This document shows, one piece after another, positions 1-7,638 of a stretch of 12,124 nt of DNA. How positions within the stretch are numbered: the stretch's first letter is position 1; each line of letters starts with the position of its first letter. A program made the translations under genes and the position numbers. The notes beneath the pieces are model-generated. The model searched no databases, was not told where the DNA came from, and was given only the letters and a program-made list of their open reading frames with translations. Where the stretch lies: contig DNHA01000293.1 of NCBI GenBank assembly GCA_003486025.1, positions 2,526 to 14,649 on the forward strand. Direction: 5' to 3'. The stretch comes from Micrococcaceae bacterium (GTDB taxonomy: Bacteria > Actinomycetota > Actinomycetes > Actinomycetales > Micrococcaceae).

Positions 1-1050
1 GTGGAAGAAGGCAGCACCGTAGAAGTTTTCACCAATCCGCAGCATCCCTACACCCGGGGACTGCTCGCCGCCTCGGATCTGAATGCCACCGATGAAAAGG
101 GCCGGCTTTTCACCGTCGCCTCGGCCGCGGCCTATGTGCCGCCGACGGATCATGAGCCGCAGCCCGAGGCCTTGGCCCAACCGGCTGCCGTGTCCGCAGA
201 AGCCACGGCGGGAGGACCTGTGCTCCCGTTGCCTGCCGGGGATGAGCCGGTGATCAGCGTGGAAGACCTGCATCGGCGCTACCCGGTAGCCCGCTCCACG
301 CTCTTTGGAAAACCCTCCGAGGTCCATGCGCTGCGTGGAGTGTCCTTTGAGGTGGCCGCCGGGCAGCGCTTTGGCGTGGTGGGCGAGTCCGGGTCCGGCA
401 AATCCACCTTGCTGCGCATTCTGGCAGGCCTTGACCAGCCGACCTCGGGCAGCGTGAAAGTTGCCGGCAACCAGATCAGCGGCGCCAAAGAACGCGATCT
501 GATCCAGCTGCGCCAGCAGCTGCAGATCGTCTTCCAAGACCCGATGGGTTCCCTGGATCCGCGCATGCGGGTCCGCGACATCATTGCCGAGCCATTGCTG
601 GCTCCGGGACAGAAGGTGGACAGCGCAAAGCAGCGCAAACTGGTGGCGGAAATGCTGGGCGCCGTCGGCCTGCCGCGCGATGCGGCCGAGCGCTTCCCGC
701 ACCAGTTCTCCGGCGGGCAACGCCAGCGCATCTCCATTGCCCGCGCGTTGATCTGCGAACCCCGGGTGCTGGTGGCCGACGAACCGGTCAGTGCGCTGGA
801 CGTCTCGGTCCGTGCCCAGGTGCTGAATCTGCTCTCGGATCTGGTTGACGACTATCAGCTGACCCTGGTTTTTGTCTCCCACGATTTGGGGGTGGTGCGC
901 CATCTGTGCGACAACGTGGTGGTGATGAACAACGGGCAAATTGTGGAAAGCGGGAGTACCGAGCAGATCTACGGCAATCCGCAGCATGGCTACACCCGCA
1001 CCTTGGTCAGCTCCTCGATGTCGTTGCGCAACGAATTGTCTTTGCGCTAA
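1..1050 (+). CDS. Oligopeptide/dipeptide ABC transporter, C-terminal part of a tandem ATPase (5' partial)
   Basis: Energises import of peptides or similar small solutes by an Opp/Dpp-type ABC importer on the inner face of the membrane. The frame is open at base 1, so the gene starts upstream. Counting from the window edge, residues 1-30 (with NPQHPYTRGLL) are the typical C-terminal tail of a first Opp-type ATPase. An Ala/Pro-rich linker follows to about residue 82, then a complete second ATPase. That domain has Walker A GESGSGKST at 128-136, Q-loop Q179, signature SGGQRQR at 237-243, Walker B ending VLVADEP at 256-262 and H-loop H294. It ends with a second copy of the tail motif (NPQHGYTR). 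The product is therefore a DppD-DppF-like fusion with both ATPases in one chain. The Walker B context is DEPVSALD rather than the common DEPTSALD. The amidase gene follows after 29 bases on the same strand, suggesting cotranscription and an amide- or peptide-like cargo (inference). Confidence 0.93.
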   Translation: MEEGSTVEVFTNPQHPYTRGLLAASDLNATDEKGRLFTVASAAAYVPPTDHEPQPEALAQPAAVSAEATAGGPVLPLPAGDEPVISVEDLHRRYPVARSTLFGKPSEVHALRGVSFEVAAGQRFGVVGESGSGKSTLLRILAGLDQPTSGSVKVAGNQISGAKERDLIQLRQQLQIVFQDPMGSLDPRMRVRDIIAEPLLAPGQKVDSAKQRKLVAEMLGAVGLPRDAAERFPHQFSGGQRQRISIARALICEPRVLVADEPVSALDVSVRAQVLNLLSDLVDDYQLTLVFVSHDLGVVRHLCDNVVVMNNGQIVESGSTEQIYGNPQHGYTRTLVSSSMSLRNELSLR

Positions 1051-1079
1051 AAATCATTGTCTCCCGTGAAAGGTCCACC

Positions 1080-2495
1080 ATGTCCCAGCTTTCTCATCGC
1101 AGCACGGCCCTGCACCAACTGAGCGCCCGCGAGCTCGGGAATGCGTATGCGGCCAAGGAACTTTCCCCGGTAGAGGTTGCCGAGGCAGTCATTGAACGAA
1201 TCCAGGAGCGCGAACCGGTACTCAACGCGATGTATCGCTTCGACCCGCAGGATGTTCGGGAGCAGGCGCGGCTCAGCGAGAAACGCTGGGCCACCGGCAC
1301 CGCGCGCGGGGTGCTGGACGGGGTGCCAGCCACCGTGAAGGAAAACGTGGCCCGGGCGGGGATTCCCATGCCCTCGGGAACCGCCCTGCCGAACCCGAAA
1401 GTGCCCGCGGCGAATGCACCGATCACCAACCGGATTCTCGAAGCCGGGGTGGTGATCCTTGGCTCCACCACCATGCCGGACTGGGGAATGCTGTCTTCCG
1501 GAGTGTCGAGCTTGCATGGCATTTCACGCAGCGCCTGGAACCCGGCGTGGACCACCGGTGGTTCCAGCGCCGGTGCCGGTTCTGCCGCGGCCGCCGGGTA
1601 CGGGCCGCTGCATGTGGGAACGGATATCGGCGGTTCCATTCGGTTGCCCGGCAGCTGGCAGGGGCTCGCCACGCTCAAACCGAGCGCCGGGCTCATCCCG
1701 CTCGATGTTCCATACCTGGGCCGGGCTGCCGGTCCGATGGGGCGCAGCGTGGATGACATCGCCTTGTTCATGGCTGTTCTCGGCCAACCCGATGTGCGCG
1801 ATTACACCGCCCGTCCCTACCCGGCGCAAGACTGGGCTGGCAGCATCGAGGGCGTCGCGTCACTGAAGGTTGCGCTGCACACCGACGCCAACGCAGGATC
1901 CGCGGTGGAACCGGAAATACTGGCCGCGGTGCAGCAGGTCGCTGCCCTCTTTGCCCGGGCCGGGGCAACCGTGCAAACCCTTGACCCGTTTATCACCCAG
2001 GATATGCTCGACCGGCTGGACAGGTTCTGGCGCACCCGTTCCTGGGCGGACTACCGCGAACTTCCGCCAGCAGACCAGGCAAAGGTCTTGGACTACATTG
2101 TTGCCTGGTGCACCGTGGGTTCCAGCTTCGACGGTGCACAGACCATCAGGAACTTCGGCGCCATTGACCAGATGCAGCAGGCGGCCATCGCGGCGACCTC
2201 CGGCTTTGATCTGGTGATCTCCCCGGTCGCGCCCATGGCGGCATTCCCCGCGGAGCAGCCAATGCCGGTGGTGGATCCATTGGCAACCATGAGCCACATT
2301 GCCTTCACCGTGCCCTACAACATGTCCGGCCAGCCAGCGGCCACGGTGAACTGCGGATTCACCAGCGAGGGCAAGCCGATCGGCGTGCAGCTTTCCGGTC
2401 CGGTGGGTTCCGATGCCGCTGTGCTGCACGCGGCACGCTGGTATGAGGCGCACCGTCCGGCCAGCGCCAGCCCGTTATGGGACACGCTGGACTGA
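1080..2495 (+). CDS. Amidase, amidase-signature family
   Basis: Hydrolyses a carboxylic amide to acid plus ammonia or amine; probably cytoplasmic, since no signal peptide is seen. The product is 471 residues, normal for the family. The Ser-cisSer-Lys triad is visible: K87 in TVKEN, the bridging serine S162 in GGSSAGAGS, and the nucleophile S186 in GTDIGGSIR. The 24-residue spacing of the two serines matches my recollection of fatty acid amide hydrolase. The C-terminal IGVQLSGP segment is also typical. The ATG at 1080 is chosen because GAAAGG lies 7 bases before it and because the open frame further upstream overlaps the ABC gene. It sits 29 bases after the transporter ATPase, and the next gene is convergent with only 17 bases between stops. 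Substrate is not predictable; amidases of this family act on aliphatic, aryl or peptide-like amides, and GatA-type transamidation is unlikely with no gatC/gatB neighbours. Confidence 0.93.
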   Translation: MSQLSHRSTALHQLSARELGNAYAAKELSPVEVAEAVIERIQEREPVLNAMYRFDPQDVREQARLSEKRWATGTARGVLDGVPATVKENVARAGIPMPSGTALPNPKVPAANAPITNRILEAGVVILGSTTMPDWGMLSSGVSSLHGISRSAWNPAWTTGGSSAGAGSAAAAGYGPLHVGTDIGGSIRLPGSWQGLATLKPSAGLIPLDVPYLGRAAGPMGRSVDDIALFMAVLGQPDVRDYTARPYPAQDWAGSIEGVASLKVALHTDANAGSAVEPEILAAVQQVAALFARAGATVQTLDPFITQDMLDRLDRFWRTRSWADYRELPPADQAKVLDYIVAWCTVGSSFDGAQTIRNFGAIDQMQQAAIAATSGFDLVISPVAPMAAFPAEQPMPVVDPLATMSHIAFTVPYNMSGQPAATVNCGFTSEGKPIGVQLSGPVGSDAAVLHAARWYEAHRPASASPLWDTLD

Positions 2496-2512
2496 ACGCC
2501 GTCCGGGACCGG

Positions 2513-3283
2513 TTATTCCGGCGGGTTGTAGCGCCCGTCGATGGCGGTCCACCCGCCGTCGACGGTCAGCACCGAGCCGGTGACAAAGCTGGAGGCCTGC
2601 GAGGCCAGATACACGATGGCCCCGGCCATCTCCTCGGGTTTTGCCCAGCGGCCCAGCGCGCTCTTGGACGCATACGCGTTGTACCACTCTTTGTCTGCAC
2701 TGATTTGTGCGGTCAACGGGGTTTCCACCACGCCCGGGGCCACCACGTTCACGCGCACGCCCTGCGGGCCGAACTCGGCCGCCGCGGTGCGTGCCAGCTG
2801 CACCAGCGCGGCCTTGGTCGCCGCATAAACGCTCTGCCCCGGCTCCACCACCGAGGCCCGGATCGAGGCAATCCCGATGATGGAACCGCCGCCATTGTCT
2901 GCCAGGCGCGGGGCAAAAGCTTGAATCAGCGCGAAGGAAGCACGCAGGTTCAGATTCACTACCTGGTCGAATTCGTCCATCGTGTAATCCACGATCCGCT
3001 TGCGTACATTCATCGCCGCGGTGAATACCAGTGCGGCGATGTCCTTGAATTCCGCGGCGGTGGCTTGCACCGCCTCGAAGTCCAGCACATCCAATTCGAT
3101 CACGCTCGAGTCGCCGGGGAGCAGATCCGCGGTTTCTTGGGCTGCGAATACGTTGCGATCCGCGCAGATCACGTCGGCTCCGTACGCAGCCAGCGCCAGC
3201 GCGGCCTCGCGTCCGATCCCGCTGCCGGCGCCGATCACCAAGACGCGGCGGCCGTTGAAGCTGAAAAGTTGTGTGTAATCCAT
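2513..3283 (-). CDS. Short-chain dehydrogenase/reductase (classical SDR)
   Basis: NAD(P)-dependent oxidoreductase acting on an alcohol or ketone in the cytoplasm; 256 residues, the usual size. The Rossmann motif GAGSGIG is at 18-24. An acidic D42 at the end of the second strand (ADR) favours NAD(H) over NADP(H). D65 is the usual adenine-contacting Asp. The catalytic set is N112, S140, Y153 and K157 with correct S-x12-Y-x3-K spacing, followed by the PG motif at 183-184. The family NNAG motif after strand 4 is replaced by TAAM at about 88-91, which is unusual. ATG at 3283 is the natural start. The ribosome site is weak (AGCAGG about 10 bases upstream), part of a GAAAGCAGG string also present before the aldehyde dehydrogenase start. 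It lies 30 bases downstream of the aldehyde dehydrogenase on the same strand, so the pair could oxidise an alcohol to aldehyde and then to acid (inference). Confidence 0.93.
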   Translation of the reverse strand: MDYTQLFSFNGRRVLVIGAGSGIGREAALALAAYGADVICADRNVFAAQETADLLPGDSSVIELDVLDFEAVQATAAEFKDIAALVFTAAMNVRKRIVDYTMDEFDQVVNLNLRASFALIQAFAPRLADNGGGSIIGIASIRASVVEPGQSVYAATKAALVQLARTAAAEFGPQGVRVNVVAPGVVETPLTAQISADKEWYNAYASKSALGRWAKPEEMAGAIVYLASQASSFVTGSVLTVDGGWTAIDGRYNPPE

Positions 3284-3313
3284 GGGTGCTTGCCTGCTTT
3301 CAATACGGCGGCG

Positions 3314-4765
3314 CTAGGGCCGGATGATGGCCATACGGGTGACGGTGAACTCTTCCATGGCAAAACGCGGTCCCTCACGGCCGATCCCGGAATCCTTGAC
3401 CCCGCCGTAAGGCATGATGTCGGAGCGGAATCCGGGAATCTCGTTGACCACCACCCCGCCCACGTCGAGTTCTTCGATGGCACGGAACGCGGTCTTCAAG
3501 CTGGCCGTGTAAATTGCTGCCTGCAAGCCGTAGCGCGAGTCGTTGACCAGCTCAATTGCGGTGTCCAGGTCCGGAACGCGGTTCAGGCAAATCACCGGTC
3601 CGAAGATCTCCTCGCACCACAGATTCGCCTCGGTAGGCAGCTGGCTGATCACGGTGGGACCCAGGCTGGCTCCTTGCAGTTCGCCGCCATGCAGAATCTG
3701 TGCACCGCAGTCCACCGCCTCCTGAATCCAGGTCATGATCCGTTCGGTGGAGGCCGCATTGATCAGCGGTGCCACCCGGGTGTCCGGCGACCTCGGGTCG
3801 CCGACGGCCACCTCGTCCATCCGCTCCAGCAGCCGCCTCTGGAATTCCTCGGCAACCTGCTCCTCCACGATGACGCGCTGCACCGAAATGCAGGCCTGCC
3901 CGTTGGCGTAGAACCCGCCGCGGATGACGGCGTCTACCGCCTCGTCGATCCGCGCATCCTTGGCCACGATGAAACCGGTATTCGAACCGAGCTCCAGCAC
4001 CGTCTTGCGCGGTGCGGCGTTCTTGGCGATCTGATGGCCTACAGCGGCGGAACCGGTGAAGGACACCACCGCGGCCCGCGGGTCGGCGACGAGAGTTTGC
4101 CCCACGTCGATCCCGCCGGTTACCAGCTGCACCGCCGCCGGGCTGGCCTCATGCTCGGAAAGCGCCTGGCGGATCAGGTGCACCGCCCACAAGGTCGTCA
4201 ACGGCGTGTTGGGTGCCGGTTTCACGATGATCGGGCAACCGGCGGCGAGGGCCGGCGCAACTTTATGGCTAGCCAGCAGCAGCGGGTAATTAAACCCGGC
4301 AATGCCGATGACAATTCCTGCGGGTTTGCGCGTCCAATACCCGATCATGCCCTCGCCTGCGGGCTGCAAGTCCAGCGGAACCGTTTCACCGTGGCTGTGC
4401 GCCACCTCCTCAGCGGCCGCCGCCCAGGTGGTGAGCGTGCGGGCGACCTCTACCTGGCAGTCGACCAGCGGTTTGCCGGTTTCCAGCACCAGCAGGTTTT
4501 CGAGTTCTGAGCGCACCGCGGCAAGTTTGTTGTGGACCGCCATGAGGATGGAGCGGCGGGTGCCGGCACTGAGCGCGGCCATGGATTGACGGGCTTCTTG
4601 AGCCGCATCCAGCGCCTGCGCCGCGTGCTCCACCGTACCCCGCGGCGCGTGGGCAATCACCGAGGAATCATAGGGGAAAACGATCGGGTCGCTGTGCTCG
4701 CAAGGCACCCAATGCCCGCCAATGGGCAAACCGTCCGGATGGCTCTTGACGTGAACTGGCACCAT
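3314..4765 (-). CDS. NAD(P)-dependent aldehyde dehydrogenase
   Basis: Oxidises an aldehyde to the carboxylic acid, in the cytoplasm. It has 483 residues, full length for the superfamily. Key residues are present: N159 in GFNYP, cofactor-binding K182 in VKPAPNTP, SFTGS at 235-239, general base E258 in LELGSN, nucleophile C292 in GQACIS and E386 in EEIFGP. The C-terminal block MPYGGVKDSGIGREG resembles the lactaldehyde, phosphonoacetaldehyde, sulfoacetaldehyde and non-phosphorylating GAPDH branch more than the betaine aldehyde branch, but the substrate is not assignable. The position after KPA is Pro rather than the Glu common in NAD-specific enzymes, so cofactor choice is open. ATG at 4765 has an AGCAGGA string almost touching it, tighter than usual spacing. 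It is first gene of a probable operon with the SDR and is transcribed away from a region carrying two operator-like palindromes. Confidence 0.94.
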   Translation of the reverse strand: MVPVHVKSHPDGLPIGGHWVPCEHSDPIVFPYDSSVIAHAPRGTVEHAAQALDAAQEARQSMAALSAGTRRSILMAVHNKLAAVRSELENLLVLETGKPLVDCQVEVARTLTTWAAAAEEVAHSHGETVPLDLQPAGEGMIGYWTRKPAGIVIGIAGFNYPLLLASHKVAPALAAGCPIIVKPAPNTPLTTLWAVHLIRQALSEHEASPAAVQLVTGGIDVGQTLVADPRAAVVSFTGSAAVGHQIAKNAAPRKTVLELGSNTGFIVAKDARIDEAVDAVIRGGFYANGQACISVQRVIVEEQVAEEFQRRLLERMDEVAVGDPRSPDTRVAPLINAASTERIMTWIQEAVDCGAQILHGGELQGASLGPTVISQLPTEANLWCEEIFGPVICLNRVPDLDTAIELVNDSRYGLQAAIYTASLKTAFRAIEELDVGGVVVNEIPGFRSDIMPYGGVKDSGIGREGPRFAMEEFTVTRMAIIRP

Positions 4766-4798
4766 TCCTGCTTTCGAGTCGACTTAAGCGAAAGTTCC

Positions 4799-4813
4799 AC
4801 TGGTCTGACCAGT
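4799..4813. promoter_or_regulatory. Perfect 15-base palindrome, GntR/FadR-type operator candidate
   Basis: The sequence reads ACTGGTC-T-GACCAGT, two perfect 7-base arms around one base. The core TGGTCnGACCA is the form recognised by FadR-subfamily GntR regulators (established for E. coli FadR, and similar to LldR-type sites). It lies 33 bases before the aldehyde dehydrogenase start and about 200 bases before the LeuB-like gene, so it most likely controls the minus-strand operon and perhaps both directions. No regulator gene is in the window. Confidence 0.65.
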
Positions 4814-4828
4814 AGCTGTCAACAGCTA
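4813..4828. promoter_or_regulatory. Second palindrome with embedded minus-strand TTGACA
   Basis: TAGCTGTC-AACAGCTA is a perfect palindrome apart from its central CA, and shares base 4813 with the neighbouring operator-like palindrome. Read on the minus strand it contains TTGACA (4822 down to 4817), a consensus -35 hexamer for the aldehyde dehydrogenase/SDR operon. Seventeen bases further is only a poor -10 (TGGAAC), so the promoter assignment is tentative. If right, the 15-base palindrome lies between -35 and -10, a classic repression position. Confidence 0.45.
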
Positions 4829-4998
4829 ATCAGTGATCTGGCGCACAGTCAATGGATTTGCGCTAAAAGACTCACCAAGCAGGCAAAACTTACGGCTTCA
4901 TTGACAAGTTCTGGCCCAGCAGGAAAAGTGTTGCCCACCTGCAGGCATGGCATCAGCTTGCCGGTCTAGATGCCGTCGATGCACCACTAATTCACCAT

Positions 4999-5004
4999 GG
5001 AGAA
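4999..5004 (+). promoter_or_regulatory. Ribosome binding site fixing the LeuB-like start
   Basis: GGAGAA lies 5 bases before the ATG at 5010. This supports 5010 over the in-frame upstream codons back to 4947, whose translation is Cys/Arg/Ser-rich and unlike the family. Confidence 0.6.
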
Positions 5005-5009
5005 GCCGA

Positions 5010-6134
5010 ATGCAAAGCGCCGCAAGAACTTATCGCATCGCCGTGATTCCCGGCGACGGGATTGGACCCGAAGTCACCGACGGCGCACTGGCGGTACTGG
5101 CCGCGGCACAACGCGCCTTCGGCTTTTCGCTGGAACTCACCGGCTTCCAGGCCGGTGCCCAGCACTATCTGCGCACCGGTGAACTGTGGAACGAACAACT
5201 TGCCACGCAATTGCGTTCCCACGATGCAATCCTTTTCGGCGCGATGGGGGACCCGGCGGTGGAACCGGGAATCCTCGAGCGCGGATTCATCCTCGCCATG
5301 CGCCAGGCCTTCGAGCAGGCGGTCAACCTGCGGCCGGTGAAACTCTACCCGGGGGTGGCCACCCCGATAGCGGGGCTGACCCCGGAACGCTGCGATTTGG
5401 TGATCGTGCGCGAGAATACCGAGGGCGCCTACGTCGGCCAAGGCTCCACCATCCATGCGAACACCCCCAACACCGTCGCGGTCCAAGAATCAGTTAATAC
5501 CCGCCAAGGCATCACCCGAGTCGTGGAATACGCTTTTAAACTCGCCGCCAGCCGGCGCAAGAAGCTGACCCTCTGCCACAAGAAGAACATCCTGATCGAG
5601 GCCGGCAAACTCTGGCAAGAGGTGGTGGACCAGGTAGGTGCGCGGTACCCCCAGGTGCAGCTGGACTACGTGCACGTCGATGCCATGTGCTTCCACCTTC
5701 CGGTCTCGCCAGAACGCTTCGACGTGGTGGTCACCGACAACCTCTTCGGAGACATCATCACCGACCTCGGAGCGGTGATCCAGGGCGGCCTGGGCGTCGC
5801 CGCCAGCGCCAACCTGAACCTGGATGGTTCGGCACCGAGCATGTTCGAGGCGATCCATGGTTCCGCCCCGGACATTGCGGGCAAAGGCTGGGCCAACCCG
5901 GTCGGGGCGATCCTCTCGGCCGCGATGCTGCTGGCACACCTCGGTGAAGGCCACGCGGCACTGGCTATCGAGGCCGCCGCCGTGCAGGTGCTGCAGAAGC
6001 TGCCCGCGCTCGCCGGACCGCAGATGCTGATGAGCACCGGGCAGATTGCCGAGGCGGTAGCCGATCTGGTGACCGAAGACTTCCGCAGCATCGAAGGCCA
6101 TTCGGTGATGGAGAATTTAGCAGCCGTGCGCTGA
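5010..6134 (+). CDS. 3-isopropylmalate dehydrogenase-like beta-decarboxylating dehydrogenase
   Basis: Metal- and NAD-dependent oxidative decarboxylation of a 2-hydroxy-3-carboxy acid; 374 residues, cytoplasmic. By family alignment the nucleotide-binding start GDGIGPEV is at 15-22. Substrate carboxylates would be bound by R98, R108 (NLRP) and R134 (VRENTEG), with Y141 and K191 catalytic and D224, D248 and D252 as metal ligands (TDNLFGDIITD). HGSAPDIAG at 283-291 with D288 indicates NAD preference. Overall it resembles the short actinobacterial LeuB (for example the mycobacterial enzyme) more than isocitrate dehydrogenase. No other leucine-pathway gene is nearby. It is divergent from the aldehyde dehydrogenase and shares its operator region, so it may be a catabolic paralogue acting on a malate- or tartrate-like substrate rather than the biosynthetic LeuB (inference). 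For that reason no gene symbol is given. Confidence 0.88.
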   Translation: MQSAARTYRIAVIPGDGIGPEVTDGALAVLAAAQRAFGFSLELTGFQAGAQHYLRTGELWNEQLATQLRSHDAILFGAMGDPAVEPGILERGFILAMRQAFEQAVNLRPVKLYPGVATPIAGLTPERCDLVIVRENTEGAYVGQGSTIHANTPNTVAVQESVNTRQGITRVVEYAFKLAASRRKKLTLCHKKNILIEAGKLWQEVVDQVGARYPQVQLDYVHVDAMCFHLPVSPERFDVVVTDNLFGDIITDLGAVIQGGLGVAASANLNLDGSAPSMFEAIHGSAPDIAGKGWANPVGAILSAAMLLAHLGEGHAALAIEAAAVQVLQKLPALAGPQMLMSTGQIAEAVADLVTEDFRSIEGHSVMENLAAVR

Positions 6135-6178
6135 GGCCTCGAAGCTGTCACGTGGCGGTATCCGCGCGTTTGCCTGAG

Positions 6179-6205
6179 CGCAACCCACCGGCCACCGGCG
6201 TTGCG
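6179..6205. terminator. Possible stem-loop between the LeuB-like and GDSL genes
   Basis: CGCAAC (6179-6184) pairs with GTTGCG (6200-6205). The 15-base loop contains a smaller CCGG/CCGG pairing. There is no T tract, so termination is uncertain; it could also be chance in GC-rich DNA. It ends 14 bases before the GDSL start. Confidence 0.22.
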
Positions 6206-6219
6206 TAGCGTAACCAGTC

Positions 6220-7056
6220 ATGAGTCGGCTTTTTGTGGCAATCGGAGATTCCTTCACCGAAGGCGTGGGGGATTGGGAGCCACGCCTGCCCAACGGGGTG
6301 CGTGGCTGGGCAGACCGCGTGGCCAAGCAGCTGTCGAAGGAAGATGGCCAATGGCGCTACGCCAATCTGGGCATTCGCAGCCGGCGGCTGGATCGGATTA
6401 TCGAAGAACAGATCGAACCGGCGTTGGCGATGAACCCGGACGTGATCAGCTTCTACGCTGGCGGAAACGATATTCTTGAATTCCGCAAAGACCTGGACAA
6501 GGTGCTGGCCGACTACCGCGCCGCGGTGGAGAAGCTCGCCGCCTCGGGAGCGCAGATCCTGCTGTTCACCGGTTTTGATATCCCCGTGCATCCGATGCTC
6601 GCACCCTTCAAACGGCGCAACTGGAAGTTCAATGACTGCGTGCGCGAACTGGCCGCGAAATATGGCGACACCGTGACTCTGGTGGACTACTGGCAGTGGG
6701 ATGTTTACGCGGACCGGCGCATGTGGGATGTCGACAAGCTGCACATGAACCGTGCGGGACATCGTTATATGGCCATCCGGATACTGGAACTCCTAGGTGC
6801 AGAGCACCAGCTGGTCTTTGAACCTTTTGCCGACGCGCGGCGAATCGGTTTCCTGCAAGCCACCCGCCGGGACGTGGAGTGGCTGCGCCAATGGGTGCTT
6901 CCGATGTTTGGGCGCCGGCTGCGCGGAGTCACCCTGGGAGATGAGCTGGCACCGCGCTGGCCGCAGCCTATCTATCCGGCTCAGGGCATGAAAAAACTGC
7001 ACCGCAAACGAAGCCGGCACAAAATTGCGGACCCCACCGCGCCACCGGCACCATGA
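6220..7056 (+). CDS. SGNH/GDSL-type serine hydrolase (esterase/lipase family)
   Basis: Hydrolyses an ester or acyl bond; 278 residues. The family blocks are in order: GDSF with nucleophile S11, block II Gly at 51 (NLGIRS), block III GGND with oxyanion N83, and block V D172-x-x-H175 (DKLH) completing the triad. There is no signal peptide or membrane segment, so it is probably cytoplasmic, unlike many secreted GDSL lipases. The C-terminal third (about 190-278) extends beyond the hydrolase core and ends in a basic Lys/Arg-rich, Pro/Ala-rich tail. ATG at 6220 is used because the GDS motif follows within ten residues; no clear Shine-Dalgarno is seen. It follows the LeuB-like gene after 85 bases on the same strand and is convergent with the VOC gene. 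Substrate unknown; related actinobacterial proteins are usually annotated only as SGNH/GDSL hydrolases. Confidence 0.88.
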   Translation: MSRLFVAIGDSFTEGVGDWEPRLPNGVRGWADRVAKQLSKEDGQWRYANLGIRSRRLDRIIEEQIEPALAMNPDVISFYAGGNDILEFRKDLDKVLADYRAAVEKLAASGAQILLFTGFDIPVHPMLAPFKRRNWKFNDCVRELAAKYGDTVTLVDYWQWDVYADRRMWDVDKLHMNRAGHRYMAIRILELLGAEHQLVFEPFADARRIGFLQATRRDVEWLRQWVLPMFGRRLRGVTLGDELAPRWPQPIYPAQGMKKLHRKRSRHKIADPTAPPAP

Positions 7057-7085
7057 TGCCAGCGGCGCAGGTGAGGAAAGCTTGG

Positions 7086-7508
7086 CTACGCGGTGGGGTT
7101 TTCCATCGCTTCGGGGCTCATCCACGCGACTTCCCAGACGTGTCCGTCGGGGTCCTTGACTGCCGCCTGGTACATGCCGGGAAATGGTTCGTCGGCCGGC
7201 CGGTAGATGCTGCCTCCGCCAGCGACGGCGCGCGAGGCAAAATCATCGACCCCTTCGCGGGTCTCCGCGGACAGTGCGTTCAGCGCTTCGCGGTGCTTTG
7301 AACCGAGTGCCGGAACATCTCCGTCCACCAGGAAACTGGCAAAGAACTCTTCACGGAGCACCATGATCAAGATGTTTTCGGCAACGATCCAAGAGGTCGC
7401 GTTCTCGTCCGAGAAGGTGGTGTTCTTCTCGTATCCCATCGAGGAGTAGAAGGCGTCGGATCTGGCCAGATCGGCGGTCGGTAGGTTTACAAAGATCATC
7501 TTGCTCAT
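7086..7508 (-). CDS. VOC (glyoxalase/bleomycin-resistance fold) family protein
   Basis: A single-chain VOC protein of 140 residues with two beta-alpha-beta-beta-beta modules. The opening IFVNLPTADLARSDAFY (5-21) and closing DPDGHVWEVAWM (119-130) are characteristic. The usual first metal-ligand His/Gln near residue 8 is Asn, while the late acidic residue E126 is kept. A canonical Ni/Zn glyoxalase I activity is therefore doubtful, and the function is unassigned. The start is the ATG at 7508, because GAGG (7520-7517) sits 8 bases upstream. The ATG at 7514 is too close to that site, and the longer frame to 7571 has no family similarity. Convergent with the GDSL gene, 29 bases apart. Confidence 0.85.
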   Translation of the reverse strand: MSKMIFVNLPTADLARSDAFYSSMGYEKNTTFSDENATSWIVAENILIMVLREEFFASFLVDGDVPALGSKHREALNALSAETREGVDDFASRAVAGGGSIYRPADEPFPGMYQAAVKDPDGHVWEVAWMSPEAMENPTA

Positions 7509-7638
7509 GCTCATACCTCGGTAACTGGTGGGGCAGGGCGCGAACTGCGCCCAGGATAAACTTTGCCCCACCTCAGGCGCGTCGACAAGAGGTTTTCACA
7601 CCAAAATATTGGCGGTTAAGCTGAGCCTGGAAACGCGA

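Noticed and set aside
906..1079. Upstream extension of the amidase frame
   Set aside because: It overlaps the ABC ATPase coding region and the extra residues do not resemble the family; the ATG at 1080 has a suitable ribosome site.
1860..2453. Minus-strand open frame opposite the amidase
   Set aside because: Shadow of the amidase with no domain, no ribosome site and low-complexity His/Gly/Arg composition.
2496..2530. Possible shared terminator between the convergent amidase and SDR genes
   Set aside because: The best pairing is a short CCGG stem with two mismatches in the outer arm and no T tract.
2477..4510. Long plus-strand open frame of 677 codons opposite the SDR and aldehyde dehydrogenase genes
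   Set aside because: It is antisense to two genes with complete catalytic motifs, has a His/Arg/Gly-rich composition typical of GC-rich shadow frames, and contains no recognisable domain.
4901..4929. TTGACA with a possible -10 (AAAAGT) 17 bases on, as promoter of the LeuB-like gene
   Set aside because: The -35 is perfect but the -10 matches only three of six bases, too weak to list as a feature.
5490..6101. Minus-strand open frame opposite the LeuB-like gene
   Set aside because: Shadow frame; the plus strand carries all metal and substrate residues of the dehydrogenase family.
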